A stretch of DNA of 64,000 bases from Gammaproteobacteria bacterium (GTDB lineage: Bacteria; Gemmatimonadota; Gemmatimonadetes; Longimicrobiales; Gaopeijiaceae), in contig JAPPMM010000017.1 of NCBI GenBank assembly GCA_028819075.1, forward strand, positions 124,001 through 188,000, in the 5' to 3' direction. Both the position numbers and the translations under genes were made by a program. Of this stretch, positions 7,706-25,712 are shown piece by piece. Below the pieces are notes generated by a model. That model was not told where the DNA came from, searched no databases, and saw only the letters and a program-made list of their open reading frames with translations. How positions within the stretch are numbered: the first letter of the stretch is position 1; each line of letters opens with the position of its first letter.

Positions 7706-8401
7706 ATGCCAAGACGCGGAAAGAAAATCCGGGCCGCCAGGGCCCGGATCCCGGTGGGAGCCACGCATACCGTGGCGGAGGGCGTGACCCTCGTGAAGAC
7801 CCTCTCGTTCGCGAAGTTCGACGAATCCATCGAGGTCGCGACCAAGCTGGGTGTCGACCCTCGCCGCGCCGACCAGATCGTGCGCGGGACGGTCGTGCTT
7901 CCCCACGGAACCGGCAAGCAGATGCGCGTGCTTGCAATCGCGCAGGGAGAAAAGGCGCAGGAGGCTCGGGACGCGGGAGCCGACTACGTCGGAACCGAGT
8001 ATCTGGAGCGCATCAAGCAGGGATGGCTCGAGTTCGATGCGGTGGTCGCCACACCCAACATGATGGGCCAGGTGGGTCCGCTGGGTCGCATCCTGGGTCC
8101 CCGCGGGCTCATGCCGAATCCGAAGGCGGGCACGGTGACGTTCGATGTCGGGGGCGCCGTCTCGGAGATCAAGGCCGGTAAAATCGAGTACCGCGTGGAC
8201 CGCACCGGAAATCTGCACGCCCCCATCGGACGAGTTTCGTTCGAGGACAGCAAGCTCTCCGACAACCTGGGCGCCTTCATGGACTCGGTGTTGCGCGCGC
8301 GTCCCGCCGCTGCGAAGGGCGCATACGTACGGAGCGTGACGCTCTCCAGCACCATGGGGCCGGGCGTGCCGCTCGACCCCAACCAGTTCGGACGGAGCTG
8401 A
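7706..8401 (+). CDS. rplA: 50S ribosomal protein L1
   Basis: L1 builds the mobile stalk at the E site and usually represses its own operon. At 231 residues it has typical length. Seen are [28 protein letters not shown] near the N-terminus, [16 protein letters not shown] near residue 135 and the C-terminal SSTMGPGV. The start ATG 7706 follows rplK by 67 bases; rplJ follows after three bases. Confidence 0.97.
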   Translation: MPRRGKKIRAARARIPVGATHTVAEGVTLVKTLSFAKFDESIEVATKLGVDPRRADQIVRGTVVLPHGTGKQMRVLAIAQGEKAQEARDAGADYVGTEYLERIKQGWLEFDAVVATPNMMGQVGPLGRILGPRGLMPNPKAGTVTFDVGGAVSEIKAGKIEYRVDRTGNLHAPIGRVSFEDSKLSDNLGAFMDSVLRARPAAAKGAYVRSVTLSSTMGPGVPLDPNQFGRS

Positions 8402-8404
8402 CCG

Positions 8405-8929
8405 ATGGACAAAGCGCGCAAACAGGCCTTTACCGAGGATTTCAGGAATGAGGCGGAGAGCGCCGGCGCACTCTACCTGACCGACTTCACGGGGCTCGAC
8501 GTCAAGTTGATGACGGTGCTCCGCCGCCGGATCCGCGAAAGCGGGGGTCGTTACCGGGTCGTCAAGAACCGGCTCGCCAAGCGGGCGTTCGACGACCTCG
8601 ACCTTGCTGGGCTGGAACCCCACCTCTCCGGGCCGACCGGCATCGTGTTCGGCAAGACCGATGCCGTGGAGCCTGCGAAGGTGCTGGTCGATTTTGCGAA
8701 GGAGAACGCCGAGCGCCCCGCGTTCAAGGTGGGTGTGGTCGAAGGCAGGATCATCGGCGAGGAACAATTCCGCAAAGTGGCGGCACTCCCGGCGCGCGAC
8801 GTGCTGATGGCGCAGCTGGCGGGCGCGCTCGAGGGTCCCATGGCGGCCTTCGTGGGCGCGCTCGAGGGCAAGCTGCAGGAATTTGCCGGCCTTCTGGACG
8901 CACTGAGGGACAAAATACAGGAAGACTGA
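8405..8929 (+). CDS. rplJ: 50S ribosomal protein L10
   Basis: L10 anchors the L7/L12 dimers on the ribosome. The product is 174 residues. The N-terminal rRNA-binding domain includes [10 protein letters not shown] and [13 protein letters not shown]. The C-terminal helix, which carries the L7/L12 binding sites, is rich in alanine and leucine ([27 protein letters not shown]). It sits three bases after rplA and 113 bases before rplL. Confidence 0.97.
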   Translation: MDKARKQAFTEDFRNEAESAGALYLTDFTGLDVKLMTVLRRRIRESGGRYRVVKNRLAKRAFDDLDLAGLEPHLSGPTGIVFGKTDAVEPAKVLVDFAKENAERPAFKVGVVEGRIIGEEQFRKVAALPARDVLMAQLAGALEGPMAAFVGALEGKLQEFAGLLDALRDKIQED

Positions 8930-9042
8930 GTCCGCGATGGCCGCGCTCGGCGGACGACAGCCGAAATGCGGGCGCGGACACGTGACGAGTCGAGTCACCA
9001 ACTCCCGGCGGAGGCCGGGACCAATCAGGAGAAAGCAGCGAG

Positions 9043-9420
9043 ATGGCGATCAATCAGCAGGAACTCCTCGATAGCATCGGCAACATGACGGTTCTCGAGC
9101 TCTCCGAGTTCGTGGACGCGTTCAAGGAGAAGTTCAACGTCACGGCCGCAGTGGCGGTCGGGCCGGCGGCCGCAGGTCCGGCGGAAGCCGAGGCCGAGGT
9201 CGAGGAACAGACCGAGTTCGACGTCGTTCTCGACAGCTTCGGCGCCAAGAAGATCCAGGTCATCAAGGTGGTTCGCGAAGTGACCAGTCTGGGGCTCAAG
9301 GAAGCCAAGGCGCTCGTCGACGGGGTTCCCAACGCGGTGAAGGAAGCCGTTTCCAGGGACGAGGCGGAGCAGGTCAAGGCAAAGCTGGAGCAGGTGGGCG
9401 CGACGGTCACCGTCAAGTAG
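9043..9420 (+). CDS. rplL: 50S ribosomal protein L7/L12
   Basis: This acidic stalk protein recruits translation GTPases. It is 125 residues: an N-terminal dimerisation region ([20 protein letters not shown]), an Ala/Glu hinge (about residues 40-57) and a C-terminal domain with [29 protein letters not shown] lies upstream of ATG 9043. The 113-base gap from rplJ contains short inverted repeats (for example GTGAC/GTCAC near 8981-8997), which may tune the higher L12 dosage; that is inference. Confidence 0.97.
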   Translation: MAINQQELLDSIGNMTVLELSEFVDAFKEKFNVTAAVAVGPAAAGPAEAEAEVEEQTEFDVVLDSFGAKKIQVIKVVREVTSLGLKEAKALVDGVPNAVKEAVSRDEAEQVKAKLEQVGATVTVK

Positions 9421-9532
9421 GTGCGGTCCCGCTCAAGCCTCCGGGCAGACGGGGTACGGTCGCGGCACGCCGTTCCTGGCGCCGCGCCGCCTGCCCTTCC
9501 CTCCGCGCGCGTATCGGCCGTCCCTCCGCGGG

Positions 9533-9546
9533 GACGTCCGGACGTC
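9533..9546 (+). promoter_or_regulatory. 14-nt perfect palindrome in the rplL-rpoB gap
   Basis: GACGTCCGGACGTC reads the same on both strands and also contains GACGTC twice. It lies in the 196-base gap between rplL and rpoB, about 70 bases before rpoB. It could be a protein-binding dyad or a small RNA hairpin for attenuation or processing. In GC-rich DNA such a palindrome can also arise by chance. Confidence 0.3.
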
Positions 9547-9616
9547 GTGAGGTGTTTTCCGTTCGACTTGCCGTGCCCGCCCTCCGGACAGGGTGCGGCC
9601 CAAAGGGGGAGTCCAG

Positions 9617-13822
<4,206 letters not shown>

Positions 13823-13870
13823 GATCTTGAGCATCGCACTGACACCCGCAACCCACGGGGTGCACGCCAT

Positions 13871-18172
<4,302 letters not shown>

Positions 18173-18198
18173 CCCACGGCGCGGCGGTGTGTCCGGCG

Positions 18199-18228
18199 TT
18201 GACACGGGCGGGAACGCTTTCGTATCTT
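18199..18228 (+). promoter_or_regulatory. Predicted promoter of the rpsL (str) operon
   Basis: A perfect -35 box TTGACA (18199-18204) is followed after 18 bases by TATCTT (18223-18228). The predicted start is near 18235, leaving about 120 bases to the conserved rpsL ATG. An inverted repeat GCTTTC/GAAAGC (18216-18221 and 18230-18235) brackets the -10 box and could be an operator. The -10 resembles those before rpmJ and tatC. Confidence 0.7.
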
Positions 18229-18268
18229 TGAAAGCTGCACAGGAGATGCCTGATGGCTCTCCGGGAGT

Positions 18269-18290
18269 CCTCCCGGACATGTCCGGGAGG
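18269..18290 (+). promoter_or_regulatory. 22-nt perfect palindrome in the rpsL leader
   Basis: CCTCCCGGACA (18269-18279) is followed directly by its exact reverse complement (18280-18290). The upstream CCGGGAG (18261-18267) could pair with the left arm instead, so mutually exclusive structures are possible. It lies in the predicted leader between the promoter and rpsL. It may be an autoregulatory RNA element for S12/S7 or a DNA dyad; position alone cannot decide. Confidence 0.45.
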
Positions 18291-18354
18291 GCCGTGTGGC
18301 CGGAAGCAAGCGCTCGTCGTCACGCGGAAACGCCCGACTGCTGAAACCAATCGT

Positions 18355-18726
18355 ATGCCGACCATCAACCAGCTCGTGCGCAAGGGTCGCCGGTCCGTTC
18401 GGAAGAAGAACAAATCGCCGGCCCTCCAGAAGAACCCTCAGAAACGGGGCGTTTGCACCCGTGTGTACACCACGACCCCCAAGAAGCCCAACTCGGCGCT
18501 GCGCAAGGTCGCGCGCGTCAGGCTGACCAACGGGTACGAGGTGACTTCGTACATCGGTGGCGAAGGACACAACCTCCAGGAGCACTCCATCGTGCTCATT
18601 CGGGGAGGCCGGGTGAGGGACCTGCCCGGAGTGCGCTACCACGTCGTGCGCGGCACGCTGGACACTTCGGGAGTGGGCGACCGCCGCCGGGGCCGGTCGA
18701 AGTACGGAACCAAGGAACCCAGGTAG
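18355..18726 (+). CDS. rpsL: 30S ribosomal protein S12
   Basis: S12 is the decoding-centre protein. From the conserved [12 protein letters not shown] start it is 123 residues. [12 protein letters not shown] keeps the lysines around position 43. At residue 88 the codon is AGG ([13 protein letters not shown]), so arginine replaces the usual lysine; this same exchange is a known streptomycin-resistance change. The frame stays open to ATG 18253, which has AGGAG seven bases upstream and would add 34 residues. I keep ATG 18355 because the family starts there, but it lacks a clear ribosome-binding site. rpsG follows after three bases. Confidence 0.95.
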   Translation: MPTINQLVRKGRRSVRKKNKSPALQKNPQKRGVCTRVYTTTPKKPNSALRKVARVRLTNGYEVTSYIGGEGHNLQEHSIVLIRGGRVRDLPGVRYHVVRGTLDTSGVGDRRRGRSKYGTKEPR

Positions 18727-18729
18727 GTC

Positions 18730-19200
18730 ATGAGCCGCCGCACGCGCGCCGAAAAGAGGGAGATCGCGGGGGATCCGCGCTACGAGTCGGTTGTGGCCCA
18801 GAAGTTCATCAACGGCTTGATGCTGGACGGCAAGAAGTCCACCGCGGAGAGCATTTTCTACGACGCCCTCACGGTAGTCGAGGAGCGTTCGGGACAACCC
18901 GGCCTGGGAGTGTTCAACCAGGCCCTGAACAACGCCAAGCCTGCCGTCGAGGTGAAGAGCAGGCGGGTCGGAGGCGCCACATACCAGGTGCCGATCGAAG
19001 TCCGCCCCGAGCGACGCCAGGCGCTGGCCATAAAGTGGATGATCGACTTTTCCCGCAAGCGGGGAGAGCGGTCGATGGCGGGTCGTCTCGCGGCCGATAT
19101 TCTGGCCGCGAGCCGAAACGAGGGAAGCACGATAAAGAAGAAGGAAGACACGCACCGGATGGCAGAAGCCAACAAGGCGTTCGCCCACTATCGCTGGTAG
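18730..19200 (+). CDS. rpsG: 30S ribosomal protein S7
   Basis: S7 nucleates assembly of the 30S head and binds E-site tRNA; in E. coli it represses the str operon. Length is 156 residues. Conserved parts seen are [26 protein letters not shown], the beta hairpin [21 protein letters not shown] and the C-terminal [20 protein letters not shown]. It starts three bases after rpsL. A 197-base gap to fusA follows, containing a T7 run near 19349 but no strong stem just before it. Confidence 0.97.
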   Translation: MSRRTRAEKREIAGDPRYESVVAQKFINGLMLDGKKSTAESIFYDALTVVEERSGQPGLGVFNQALNNAKPAVEVKSRRVGGATYQVPIEVRPERRQALAIKWMIDFSRKRGERSMAGRLAADILAASRNEGSTIKKKEDTHRMAEANKAFAHYRW

Positions 19201-19397
19201 CCGTTTCCCAGCTGCGGCGCGCAGGCTGGCGCCGGGGTAGCGGGGGTTTCCGAAGGTCCGACCCTCGCGGCACAAGGCAGGCGGCTTCCAACCGGCAGGT
19301 GGGTTGGCCCGGCCGAATCTGCACTCGTGGCCTCGGAGTTCCTGCGCTTTTTTTGCGTACCGACGACAGAAACACAGGATTTGAAGGAATACATCGG

Positions 19398-21503
19398 ATG
19401 CCCAGGCATACACCGCTAGAGCGTCTGCGCAACATCGGCATCATGGCGCATATCGACGCGGGCAAGACCACCACCACCGAGCGGGTTCTGTTCTATACCG
19501 GCCGGGTCCACCGCATGGGCGAGGTGCATGAGGGTGCGGCCACCATGGACTGGATGGAACAGGAGCAGGAGCGGGGGATCACGATCACCTCCGCCGCCAC
19601 GACCTGCGCGTGGCTGCGCAACGGCTCCACCTTCCGCATCAACATCATCGACACCCCCGGGCACGTCGACTTCACGGCCGAGGTCGAGCGTTCGCTGCGG
19701 GTTCTGGACGGAGCCATCGCGGTGTTCTGCGCGGTGGGAGGGGTCGAGCCCCAGTCGGAAACGGTATGGCGCCAGGCCGACCGGTATCGCGTGCCCCGCA
19801 TTGCGTTCGTCAACAAGATGGACCGCGTCGGGGCCGACTTCGAGCAGGTCGTCACGATGATGCGCGAACGCCTCGGAGCCAACGCCCACCCGGTGCAGTA
19901 TCCGCTCGGCGAGGGCGAGCTCTTCACCGGCGTCGTGGACATCATGACCCGGAGGTCGATCATCTACGAGGACGACCTGGGTTCGCGCTTCAGCTACGGG
20001 CCGGTGCCGGACTCGATGGCGGAGGTGATCGCCGCATGCCGGCACGAACTCATCGAGGCCGCGGTCGAGCACGACGACGAGTTGCTGGAGAAGTACCTTG
20101 CGGGCGAGGAACTCACCGAGGAGGAACTCCGGCGGGCGATCCGCGAGGCCACCCTGCGGGGCGCCATCTTCCCCGTCTTTTGCGGATCGGCCTTCCGCAA
20201 CAAGGGCATCCAGGCGCTCCTGGACGGTGTCATCGACTACCTGCCCTCCCCCACCGACATTCCTCCCGTCGAAGGACACTATCGTCCGGCGGGCCGCTTT
20301 GCCGAGACCCGGGAGGTCTCGGACGACGCTCCCTTCACCGCGCTGGCATTCAAGATCGCCACCGACCCCTATGTCGGGCGGCTCACCTTCTTCCGCGTCT
20401 ATTCGGGGTCGCTGCCGAGCGGCAGCTACGTGCTCGACGCCACCCGGGGCAAGCGCGAGCGTGTGGGCCGGATCCTGCAGATGCACGCCAACAAGCGCGA
20501 GGAGCGGCAGGAGGTCTTCGCAGGGGACATTGCGGCGGTCATCGGACTGAAAGGGGTTCGAACGGGCCATACCCTGTGTCATCCCGATCATCCCATCATC
20601 CTGGAGTCCATGGAGTTTCCGGAGCCGGTGATTGCGGTCGCCATCGAGCCCAAGACCCGGGCCGACCAGGACAAGCTGTCGCAGGGACTGGCGAAGCTCG
20701 CCGACGAGGACCCGACCTTCCGGGTGCGCAGCGATCAGGAAACCAACCAGACCATCATCAGCGGGATGGGCGAGCTCCATCTCGAGATCATCGTCGACCG
20801 GTTGCGCCGCGAATTCCGGGTTGGCGCCAACATCGGCCGGCCCCAGGTCGCATACCGCGAGACCATCGTCGGTTCGGCCACGAAGGTGGAGGGCCGGTTC
20901 GTGCGCCAGACCGGAGGGCGCGGGCAATACGGCCATGTGGTCATCAACGTCGAGCCCGCCCCCAAGGGCGCGGGCTTCGTCTTCGAGGACCGGATCGCAG
21001 GCGGCAGGATCCCCAAGGAGTTCATCGGTCCCGTGGAGCGGGGAGTGCGCGACGCGATGTCCAGCGGGGCCGTGGCCGGCTACCCGCTCATCGACATCAA
21101 GGTCGAGTTGGTGGACGGCTCGTATCACGATGTCGATTCCAGCGAGATGGCCTTCAGGATCGCCGGATCGCTGGCGCTCAGGGAGGGCGTGAGACGGGCG
21201 CGTCCGGTCCTGCTCGAGCCGGTCATGGATGTGGAAGTCGTTACGCCCGGCGACTACATGGGTGATATCATGGGTGACCTTTCTTCCCGGCGCGGGCGAG
21301 TCGGCGGCATGACCGAGCGGGCCGGCGCCCGGGTCATCGGAGCCAGCGTTCCGCTGGGAGAGATGTTCGGATATTCGACCTCCCTCCGCTCCATGAGTCA
21401 GGGGCGGGCCGTGTACACCATGCAGTTCTCGCACTACGACCAGGTGCCCCGGTCGAAGAGCGAAGAGATTGTGGCAGGCAACGGAGCAGTCTACCAGAAA
21501 TGA
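19398..21503 (+). CDS. fusA: Elongation factor G
   Basis: This GTPase drives ribosomal translocation. It is 701 residues from ATG 19398, which has GAAGGA upstream. The five-domain plan is complete. The G motifs are [13 protein letters not shown] (near residue 17), [20 protein letters not shown] and NKMDR. Domain IV contains [15 protein letters not shown], and [18 protein letters not shown] follows. The C-terminus has [10 protein letters not shown]. It overlaps rpsJ by ATGA, so the str and S10 clusters are joined without a tuf gene between them. Confidence 0.98.
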   Translation: MPRHTPLERLRNIGIMAHIDAGKTTTTERVLFYTGRVHRMGEVHEGAATMDWMEQEQERGITITSAATTCAWLRNGSTFRINIIDTPGHVDFTAEVERSLRVLDGAIAVFCAVGGVEPQSETVWRQADRYRVPRIAFVNKMDRVGADFEQVVTMMRERLGANAHPVQYPLGEGELFTGVVDIMTRRSIIYEDDLGSRFSYGPVPDSMAEVIAACRHELIEAAVEHDDELLEKYLAGEELTEEELRRAIREATLRGAIFPVFCGSAFRNKGIQALLDGVIDYLPSPTDIPPVEGHYRPAGRFAETREVSDDAPFTALAFKIATDPYVGRLTFFRVYSGSLPSGSYVLDATRGKRERVGRILQMHANKREERQEVFAGDIAAVIGLKGVRTGHTLCHPDHPIILESMEFPEPVIAVAIEPKTRADQDKLSQGLAKLADEDPTFRVRSDQETNQTIISGMGELHLEIIVDRLRREFRVGANIGRPQVAYRETIVGSATKVEGRFVRQTGGRGQYGHVVINVEPAPKGAGFVFEDRIAGGRIPKEFIGPVERGVRDAMSSGAVAGYPLIDIKVELVDGSYHDVDSSEMAFRIAGSLALREGVRRARPVLLEPVMDVEVVTPGDYMGDIMGDLSSRRGRVGGMTERAGARVIGASVPLGEMFGYSTSLRSMSQGRAVYTMQFSHYDQVPRSKSEEIVAGNGAVYQK

Positions 21504-21808
21504 GTGGCCGGATTCGCATCAAGCTGAAAGCCTTCGATCACTGGATCGTCGACCAGACCGCTTCCGACATCGTCCGCACCGCGGAGAAGACCGGAGCCAG
21601 CGTGTGCGGTCCGGTTCCGCTGCCCACGCGCCGCGAGCGCTGGACGGTGCTGCGCTCGCCGCACATCGACAAGAAGAGCCGGGAACAGTTCGAGCTGCGC
21701 ACGCACAAGCGGCTCATCGACATCGTCGATTCCCGGCCCGCCACCATCGACGCCCTCACCAAGCTGGATCTGCCGGCGGGCGTCGATGTCGAGATCAAGG
21801 TCGACTAG
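21500..21808 (+). CDS. rpsJ: 30S ribosomal protein S10
   Basis: S10 is a 30S head protein that also acts as NusE in antitermination. It is 102 residues, starting [17 protein letters not shown] and containing [29 protein letters not shown]. It begins the S10 operon and overlaps the fusA stop by four bases. rplC follows after 30 bases. No leader attenuator of the E. coli S10 type fits in this overlap. Confidence 0.97.
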   Translation: MSGRIRIKLKAFDHWIVDQTASDIVRTAEKTGASVCGPVPLPTRRERWTVLRSPHIDKKSREQFELRTHKRLIDIVDSRPATIDALTKLDLPAGVDVEIKVD

Positions 21809-21838
21809 GCAGCCCATGGACAACTGCCGGGAGGCGGC

Positions 21839-22456
21839 ATGGCGGGATTGATCGGACGCAAGGTCGGGATGACCCGCATCTTCAACGACGAAGGTCTTGT
21901 GGTGCCGGTTACCGTGGTGCGCGCCGGGCCATGCCCGGTCGTATGCGTAAGATCCGAGGAGACCGACGGATATCGCGCCGTCCAGGTCGGCTTCGAGGCC
22001 CGCAGGGCCCGGCATGCCACGAAGGCCGAAGCCGGCCATGCCGCGAAGGCCGGACTGGAAGCGACGCCCCGCGTTCTGCGCGAGTTCCCGGTCGCGGACG
22101 ACGAGGCGTTCGAGGCCGGTGACGAACTCACCGTCGAGCTCTTCGCCGCCAACCAGTCCGTCAAGGTGACCGGCAATACCAAGGGCCGTGGGTTTCAGGG
22201 CGTCGTGAAACGACACGGCTTCACGGGACGCCCGGCCACGCACGGTCACCCGATGTCGCGCACCCCCGGATCGATGGGAGCGGGCACCGACCCGTCGAGA
22301 GTCATCAAGGGCAAGAAGCTCCCCGGCCGGATGGGCAACAATCGCAAGACGTTGGGCAATGTCGAAGTCGTCCGGGTCGATGCCGGGAGGAACCTGCTGT
22401 TCCTCAAGGGCGCCGTTCCCGGACCGCGCAGCGGCTACGTCTTCATCAGCCACTAG
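21839..22456 (+). CDS. rplC: 50S ribosomal protein L3
   Basis: L3 is an early assembly protein whose loop reaches the peptidyl-transferase centre. It is 205 residues. The start GLIGRKVGMTRIF, the internal VKVTGNTKGRGFQGVVKRHGF and the loop PMSRTPGSMGAGTDPSRV near residue 140 are conserved. A short Ala/Lys-rich segment (about residues 55-75) corresponds to the variable region. It is four bases from rplD. Confidence 0.97.
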   Translation: MAGLIGRKVGMTRIFNDEGLVVPVTVVRAGPCPVVCVRSEETDGYRAVQVGFEARRARHATKAEAGHAAKAGLEATPRVLREFPVADDEAFEAGDELTVELFAANQSVKVTGNTKGRGFQGVVKRHGFTGRPATHGHPMSRTPGSMGAGTDPSRVIKGKKLPGRMGNNRKTLGNVEVVRVDAGRNLLFLKGAVPGPRSGYVFISH

Positions 22457-22460
22457 AGCC

Positions 22461-23120
22461 ATGCACACGGCCCACTACTACCAGTCTGACGGCAGCCCGG
22501 ACGGCGACCGGACGCTTCCGCCAGTCCCATTCGACGGAGTCGTGAACGAAGGCGTTCTGCACCAGGTGGTGCGGGCCCAACTCGCCAATCGGCGGAGGGG
22601 GACGGGGGCCGGCAAGAACCGCTCGGCCGTTTCGGGCGGCTCCCGCAAGCCGTGGAGGCAGAAGGGCACCGGCCGGGCCCGCCAGGGGACGATCCGCGCC
22701 GCGCAGTGGACGGGAGGAGGGATGGCCTTCCCCCCTCAACCTCACTCGTGGCGCACGTCCGTGCCTCGCAAGGTGCGCGCGCTGGCCCGGCGATCGGCCC
22801 TGAACGCGCGCGCGGAAGAGGGTCGGGTGCTGCTGATCGAGTCCCTGGACTACGAGGCCCCGCGCACCTCGCGCTTGGCAGCCTGCCTCGCCGCCATCGA
22901 AGTGTCGGGCAAGGTGCTGCTGCTGACCGCCGGCAACAAGCGCAACGTGTACCTTTCGGCCCGCAACCTGCCGGGTGTCAGCGTGCGTCCCTTCGGGGAG
23001 GAGTCGGCCTACGACGTGCTGCGGGCGGCGACCGTCGTGATCGAGGCCGATGCGCTCGGGACCGGGCCGGTGGCTGCGGAGCCCGCGGACTCCACAGACA
23101 CGGAGAACGGCGATGCGTGA
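22461..23120 (+). CDS. rplD: 50S ribosomal protein L4
   Basis: L4 lines the exit tunnel and in E. coli regulates the S10 operon. It is 219 residues. The tunnel loop is recognisable in QLANRRRGT and SGGSRKPWRQKGTGRARQGT. After GGGM the usual FGPKPR-like stretch reads FPPQPHSW, a small divergence. The N-terminal 15 residues and the acidic C-terminal tail differ from common L4 proteins. It overlaps rplW by eight bases, in the standard order. Confidence 0.95.
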   Translation: MHTAHYYQSDGSPDGDRTLPPVPFDGVVNEGVLHQVVRAQLANRRRGTGAGKNRSAVSGGSRKPWRQKGTGRARQGTIRAAQWTGGGMAFPPQPHSWRTSVPRKVRALARRSALNARAEEGRVLLIESLDYEAPRTSRLAACLAAIEVSGKVLLLTAGNKRNVYLSARNLPGVSVRPFGEESAYDVLRAATVVIEADALGTGPVAAEPADSTDTENGDA

Positions 23121-23424
23121 GCCGTGGGATGTAATCGTGCGGCCGGTGGTCACCGAAAAGACGACCGCCCAGATGGAGGCCGAGAACGTCTACTCGTTCA
23201 TCGTCAACCGGAAGGCCAACAAGATCGATATCGCCCGCGCGGTGGAAGCGCTCTGGGACGTCCAGGTCGACGATGTGCGCACCATGAGATACGCGGGCAA
23301 GATGCGCCGCTCGTTCCTCGGACAGATGAGCCGCAACTGGAGCCTCGGCCGCAGGCCGTCGTTCAAGAAGGCGGTCGTCAAGCTGGCCGAAGGCGACCAT
23401 ATCGAACTCTACGAAATGGGCTGA
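23113..23424 (+). CDS. rplW: 50S ribosomal protein L23
   Basis: L23 sits at the tunnel exit and docks trigger factor and SRP. It is 103 residues with the conserved [11 protein letters not shown] start, [22 protein letters not shown] in the middle and a basic loop followed by [18 protein letters not shown]. The ATG overlaps the end of rplD by eight bases. rplB follows after ten bases. Confidence 0.96.
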   Translation: MREPWDVIVRPVVTEKTTAQMEAENVYSFIVNRKANKIDIARAVEALWDVQVDDVRTMRYAGKMRRSFLGQMSRNWSLGRRPSFKKAVVKLAEGDHIELYEMG

Positions 23425-23434
23425 GGAACGGGCC

Positions 23435-24277
23435 ATGGCGATCAAGAAGTTCAGACCCGTTACACCCGGCTCCCGTTTCCGGTCGATCGTGAAGGACACG
23501 GTGACCACGCGCAAGGGACCGGAGAAATCGCTGACGGAGCCTCTGCACTCCAAGGGTGGACGCAACCACCATGGCCGCATCACGGTGCGGCGCAGGGGCG
23601 GCGGCCACAAGCGCCGGTATCGGCGCATCGACTTCAGGCGCAACAAGATCGGGGTGGCGGGCCGCGTCGCCGAGATCGAGTACGATCCCAACCGCTCCGC
23701 GAACATCGCCCTCATCCACTACGCGGATGGCGAGAAACGCTACATCCTGCATGTGCGCGGCCTTGCGGTCGGAGATGAAGTGGTGGCGGGTGGCGATGCC
23801 GACATCAAGCCGGGCAACGCCCTCCCGATCGGCCGCATTCCGCTGGGCACGATCGTTCACAACGTGGAGCTGAAGCCCGGGAAGGGCGGCCAGATGGCCC
23901 GCTCGGCGGGCGCGGGCGTGCAGATCATGGCCAAGGAAGGCGACTACGTGACGCTCCGTCTGCCCTCCACGGAAGTCCGGCGGGTGCGCATGGAGTGCAT
24001 GGCCACCGTCGGCCAGGTCGGCAACACCGATCATGAACTGAAATCGCTGGGCAAGGCCGGGGCGGCCCGGTGGCGCGGGCGCCGTCCCAAGGTGCGGGGC
24101 GTCGCCATGAACCCGGTGGACCACCCGCTCGGCGGAGGCGAGGGCAAGGCCTCCGGGGGCCGTCCTCCGGTTACCCCCTGGGGCAAGCCGGAGGGGAAGA
24201 AGACCCGCAATCCCAGAAAGGAATCCAACCGACTGATCGTCCGGGGACGCAAACGCGGCAAGGCCACCCGGTCATAG
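23435..24277 (+). CDS. rplB: 50S ribosomal protein L2
   Basis: L2 is one of the most conserved large-subunit proteins, needed for subunit joining and peptidyl transfer. It is 280 residues. [21 protein letters not shown] lies near residue 45, [27 protein letters not shown] near residue 130 and the C-terminal [19 protein letters not shown] carries the key histidine. The tail [19 protein letters not shown] is standard. Confidence 0.98.
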   Translation: MAIKKFRPVTPGSRFRSIVKDTVTTRKGPEKSLTEPLHSKGGRNHHGRITVRRRGGGHKRRYRRIDFRRNKIGVAGRVAEIEYDPNRSANIALIHYADGEKRYILHVRGLAVGDEVVAGGDADIKPGNALPIGRIPLGTIVHNVELKPGKGGQMARSAGAGVQIMAKEGDYVTLRLPSTEVRRVRMECMATVGQVGNTDHELKSLGKAGAARWRGRRPKVRGVAMNPVDHPLGGGEGKASGGRPPVTPWGKPEGKKTRNPRKESNRLIVRGRKRGKATRS

Positions 24278-24313
24278 ACGATTGCGAGACGAGAAGCCAA
24301 CCAGGAAACCGCC

Positions 24314-24601
24314 ATGCCACGCAGCGTAAGGAAAGGCCCCTACATCGACGAGAAGCTCCTGCGCAAGGTGGAGCTGATGAACGCGCGCGCGGAAAAAAGG
24401 GTGATCAAGACCTGGGCGCGCGCCTCGACCATCTCGCCGGACTTCGTGGGCCATACGGTTGCGGTGCACAACGGCAACAAGTTCATCCCGGTCTACATCA
24501 CCGAGAACATGGTTGGCCACAAACTCGGCGAATTCGCTCCCACGCGGCTCTTTCGCGGGCACGGGGGCAAACTCGCCGACCGGCGCTCCAAGGCTCGATA
24601 G
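24314..24601 (+). CDS. rpsS: 30S ribosomal protein S19
   Basis: S19 lies at the 30S head and contacts the A-site finger. It is 95 residues and starts [15 protein letters not shown]. Conserved features are [48 protein letters not shown] (in pieces) and the C-terminal FRGHGGK. It lies 36 bases from rplB and from rplV, in canonical order. Confidence 0.97.
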   Translation: MPRSVRKGPYIDEKLLRKVELMNARAEKRVIKTWARASTISPDFVGHTVAVHNGNKFIPVYITENMVGHKLGEFAPTRLFRGHGGKLADRRSKAR

Positions 24602-24637
24602 AGGCCCGATCAGGTCACCCCCTGCACGAGAACCCGG

Positions 24638-24988
24638 ATGCAAGCAAAGGCGGTTGCCAGGTACATCGGAATGAGTCCCCGCAAGGTAAGGCTGGTCGTG
24701 GATCAGATCCGGGGTCTCCCCGTCAATCAGGCCTACGCAATCCTGCGGTTCTCGAAGAAGGCCGCGTCGGTGCCGGTCGGCAAGACGCTCCGTTCCGCGG
24801 TCGCGAACGCCGAATACAGGGCAGAGGAGGAAGGGGAAGTGCTCGACGTGGACGAGCTCGTGATCGCGCGGGCATTTGTTGATGGCGGGCGGACCACGAA
24901 GCGCTGGCGGGCGGCGGCCATGGGAAGGGCGGCTCCGATCCGCAGGCGCTCGAGTCACATCACGATCGTCGTGGAAAGCGAGGAATAG
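24638..24988 (+). CDS. rplV: 50S ribosomal protein L22
   Basis: L22 spans the large subunit with a hairpin that narrows the exit tunnel. It is 116 residues: [24 protein letters not shown] at the start, then a tunnel hairpin at [24 protein letters not shown]. The tip [11 protein letters not shown] has the usual length, with no macrolide-resistance-type deletion visible. It is five bases from rpsC. Confidence 0.96.
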   Translation: MQAKAVARYIGMSPRKVRLVVDQIRGLPVNQAYAILRFSKKAASVPVGKTLRSAVANAEYRAEEEGEVLDVDELVIARAFVDGGRTTKRWRAAAMGRAAPIRRRSSHITIVVESEE

Positions 24989-24993
24989 GGGCG

Positions 24994-25653
24994 ATGGGAC
25001 AGAAGACACACCCCCACGGGTTCCGGCTCGGCATCGTCAAGGACTGGCAGTCCCGCTGGTACGCGGAGAAGGAGTTCCCCCAGCTGCTCCAGGAGGACGA
25101 GACCATACGGCGGTACCTCGACCGCCGTCTGGCGCACGCCGCCATCTCCCGGGTCGAGATCGACCGCAAACCCTCCAAGATCGTGATGACCGTGCACACG
25201 GCCCGACCGGGCGTCGTGATCGGCAAGCGGGGCGCGGAGGTCGACAAGCTGCGCGACGAACTGGGCGTGCTGACCAAGTCGGAGGTCTCGGTCAACGTGG
25301 AGGAGATCAAGCAGCCCGAACTCGACGCGCGGCTGGTGGCAGAGAACGTCAAGCACCAGTTGCGGCAGCGGATTTCCTTCCGGCGGGCCATGAAGCGCGC
25401 GGTTCAATCGGCGCGCCGCGCGGGCGCGGAGGGCATCAAGATCCAGTGCGGCGGCCGCCTGGGGGGCGCGGAAATCGCCCGCACCGAAGCCTATCACGAG
25501 GGTCGCGTGCCCCTGCACACCCTGCGGGCGAACATCGACTACGCGAGCGTGAGGGCGGACACCACCTACGGTACCGTGGGCGTGAAGTGCTGGATCTTCA
25601 AGGGTGAAGTGGTGGACGACCGGCGGGGCCGGACGTACTCGACGGGATCGTGA
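24994..25653 (+). CDS. rpsC: 30S ribosomal protein S3
   Basis: S3 forms part of the mRNA entry site and helicase. It is 219 residues. It starts [17 protein letters not shown], has a KH domain with [17 protein letters not shown] near residue 75 and the C-terminal domain [19 protein letters not shown]. The final [13 protein letters not shown] region is standard. A 59-base gap precedes rplP. Confidence 0.97.
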   Translation: MGQKTHPHGFRLGIVKDWQSRWYAEKEFPQLLQEDETIRRYLDRRLAHAAISRVEIDRKPSKIVMTVHTARPGVVIGKRGAEVDKLRDELGVLTKSEVSVNVEEIKQPELDARLVAENVKHQLRQRISFRRAMKRAVQSARRAGAEGIKIQCGGRLGGAEIARTEAYHEGRVPLHTLRANIDYASVRADTTYGTVGVKCWIFKGEVVDDRRGRTYSTGS

Positions 25654-25712
25654 CGGTGCAGGCGAACGGAACCCGGCCCCCACTGCGGCGGGCCCCGCAA
25701 GGACGATAGGAG

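Noticed and set aside
18246-18343. Short leader-peptide frame starting at ATG 18246 before rpsL
   Set aside because: Its start overlaps the only ribosome-binding site (AGGAG at 18241-18245) with no spacing, so it is unlikely to be translated.
19342-19356. Seven-T run before fusA considered as a terminator after rpsG
   Set aside because: No stable stem ends directly before the T run; the pairing found nearby is weak.
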